NCBI GenBank assembly: GCA_051745395.1
Contig: JBNJEA010000148.1
Coordinates: forward strand, 1 to 6,982
DNA length: 6,982 bases
Direction: 5' to 3'
From: JBNJEA01 sp051745395
Lineage (GTDB): Bacteria > Desulfobacterota > Desulfobacteria > Desulfobacterales > Desulfosalsimonadaceae
Below are positions 6,176 through 6,982 of the stretch, piece by piece. Every line of letters starts with the position of its first letter. Within the stretch, counting starts at the first letter, position 1. The translations under genes and the position numbers were made by a program. The notes below the pieces were generated by a model. That model did not search any database. It was given only the letters and a program-made list of their open reading frames with translations, and was not told where the DNA came from.

Positions 6176-6289
6176 GTCATTCCTGCGAAGGCAGGAATCT
6201 ATAACTCATCGATTATTCTGGATTGCGGCTAAAGCCTTGAACTGAGACCCGCCTCCCGACAGGGGCCGGGACAAGTTCGCGGGAATGAC
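6176..6289. repeat. MITE-like dispersed palindromic repeat
   Basis: The left end GTCATTCCTGCGAA (6176-6189) and the right end TTCGCGGGAATGAC (6276-6289) are inverted repeats matching at 13 of 14 positions. Next to the left end, CCTGC/GCAGG (6182-6195) forms an inner hairpin. The 114-bp unit has no coding potential. Elements with GTCATTCC...GGAATGAC ends are widespread in the intergenic DNA of many proteobacteria. No target duplication is evident. Confidence 0.65.
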
Positions 6290-6340
6290 TTCGAGAGACA
6301 ATGCGGTTTCTCCTTAAAATCAACAACTTAAACAAAACTT

Positions 6341-6351
6341 TTGACTGTCAA
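6341..6351. promoter_or_regulatory. Short palindrome upstream of sigma-54 promoter
   Basis: TTGAC-T-GTCAA is an exact 11-bp palindrome ending 41 bp before the -24 element. Sigma-54 promoters need an upstream enhancer-binding activator, so this is a candidate half of such a site. It is short enough to occur by chance. Confidence 0.25.
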
Positions 6352-6392
6352 GATATATCAGTTTTTACGATGAATTCAAGTATTTAAGAAAA

Positions 6393-6409
6393 TTGGCACG
6401 GTAGTTGCT
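6393..6409 (+). promoter_or_regulatory. Sigma-54 (RpoN) promoter of receptor gene
   Basis: TTGGCACG (6393-6400) and TTGCT (6405-6409) match the -24/-12 consensus. The invariant GG (6395-6396) and GC (6407-6408) are separated by exactly 10 bases. Transcription would begin near 6420, leaving a leader of about 100 bases before the receptor gene. Sigma-54 commonly drives motility and chemotaxis genes. Confidence 0.85.
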
Positions 6410-6465
6410 GAGAGGGTTTCGGCAAATCCGGATTTTTGCGTATCGAAACAAAGAGGGGGGTTAAG

Positions 6466-6491
6466 ATTGTACCGGCATGTGCCGATACAAT
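6466..6491 (+). promoter_or_regulatory. 26-bp palindrome in receptor mRNA leader
   Basis: ATTGTA (6466-6471) pairs with TACAAT (6486-6491), and CGGCA (6473-6477) pairs with TGCCG (6480-6484). One C/A mismatch separates the two blocks, and TG is the centre. It falls about 47-72 bases after the predicted sigma-54 start, so it could be an RNA hairpin or an operator. No T run follows, so it is not an intrinsic terminator. Confidence 0.5.
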
Positions 6492-6518
6492 ACTGAAAAC
6501 CAAAAAAAGGGGAAAAAC

Positions 6519-6982
6519 ATGAAAAACATGAAACTGGGGACCAAACTGATTCTTTCATTTCTGGCAGTCGGCTTGCTTCCGTTTGCCATCATGGGCGCAG
6601 TATCGCTTGTGAACTCCAGCAAAGCCCTGGAAGAACAGGCCTTCAACCAGCTCGAAGGCATGCGGGGGGTCAAGCAGAATCAGATCGAGTCATTTTTTGA
6701 CGAAAGACAGGGCGATATGGAAGTGCTGCTGCAAACCGTCAAACAGGTGCAGCTTGAATCTTTCAACAAGCTCAAAAGTGTCCAGGCACTCAAAAAAAGA
6801 CAACTGGAGCAGTTCGTCGACAAGATGCACGACGATATCAGCGTGCTGGCCAAAAGCAGGGATGTCGCAGACGCCTATCAGGACCTGAAGGCCTACCACG
6901 ATGACATGGGCTTTGGCCGGGCCGATGCCTATGACGTGGACACCGAGCGCTACGAGAACATCCGGGAAGAGGCCTCGGCATC
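6519..6982 (+). CDS. Methyl-accepting chemotaxis protein, N-terminal part
   Basis: Only the first 154 codons are present; the frame is open to the right edge. The product starts MKNMKLGTKLILSF, followed by one hydrophobic segment (about 10-32) that is a membrane anchor. The rest is helical and charged and would lie in the periplasm: the usual N-terminus of a chemoreceptor that senses a ligand and signals to CheA through CheW. Residues 41-70 and 81-110 are an imperfect 40-residue repeat (FN-L, K, Q-E-F-D, VL shared), suggesting stacked helices. HAMP and methylation/signalling domains would be beyond the window, so a sensor kinase or cyclase with a similar N-terminus cannot be excluded. AAGGGGA (6507-6513) is 5 bases before the ATG at 6519; the ATG at 6528 is too far. 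Expression is likely from the sigma-54 promoter at 6393. Confidence 0.75.
   Translation, partial: MKNMKLGTKLILSFLAVGLLPFAIMGAVSLVNSSKALEEQAFNQLEGMRGVKQNQIESFFDERQGDMEVLLQTVKQVQLESFNKLKSVQALKKRQLEQFVDKMHDDISVLAKSRDVADAYQDLKAYHDDMGFGRADAYDVDTERYENIREEASA

Larger units (their letters stand above)
6057..6518. other. Divergent intergenic region, no gene seen
   Basis: Between the minus-strand regulator and the plus-strand receptor gene. It holds, in order, a possible 24-codon extension of the regulator (to 6128), a MITE-like element (6176-6289), an AT-rich stretch with an 11-bp palindrome (6341-6351), a sigma-54 promoter (6393-6409) and a 26-bp palindrome (6466-6491). No convincing minus-strand promoter for the regulator was found. 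No open frame here looks like a protein. Confidence 0.7.

Overview
The window reads as a chromosomal flagellar locus from a motile Gram-negative bacterium. The best guess is a sulfate-reducer-like deltaproteobacterium (Desulfobacterota). This rests on four things: the order flgM-flgN-flgK-flgL-csrA-fliW, the CsrA/FliW pair (absent from E. coli-type enterics), sigma-28 and sigma-54 type promoters, and GC-rich coding DNA with AT-rich gaps. The taxonomic call is inference; no rRNA or other marker gene is present.

Layout, left to right. Positions 1-299 hold no supportable gene. They carry a small terminator-like hairpin at the left edge, a perfect 8-bp stem that looks like a dispersed palindromic repeat, and a well-formed sigma-28 (FliA) promoter ending about 60 bp before flgM. 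Positions 300-3903 are a tightly packed plus-strand run: flgM (anti-sigma-28), flgN (chaperone), flgK and flgL (hook-filament junction proteins). Junctions are overlaps or a 1-nt gap, so translational coupling is likely. FlgK is enlarged by an acidic central region containing a duplicated flagellin/FliD-type IN motif. After a 215-bp gap rich in CAATTG palindromes come csrA and fliW (4119-4792), overlapping at a GTGA junction.

A minus-strand gene (4914-6056) converges on fliW. It encodes a protein of about 380 residues with a restriction-endonuclease-like N-terminal region, a winged helix-turn-helix and a C-terminal domain, resembling AbiEi-type antitoxins. No toxin partner lies in the window, and a perfect 21-bp palindrome sits inside its 5' coding end. 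The divergent gap (6057-6518) contains a MITE-like repeat with 14-bp inverted ends, a short palindrome, a consensus sigma-54 promoter and a 26-bp palindrome in the leader. These precede a chemoreceptor-like gene that starts at 6519 and runs off the right edge.

How the genes fit together. FlgM holds FliA inactive until the hook is complete and FlgM is exported. FlgN delivers FlgK and FlgL, which join hook to filament. FliW senses flagellin and antagonises the RNA-binding repressor CsrA. The membrane receptor would feed the chemotaxis pathway. Export checkpoint, filament junction and post-transcriptional filament control are therefore encoded together, with a likely FliA loop onto flgM and a possible CsrA site over the flgM ribosome binding site.
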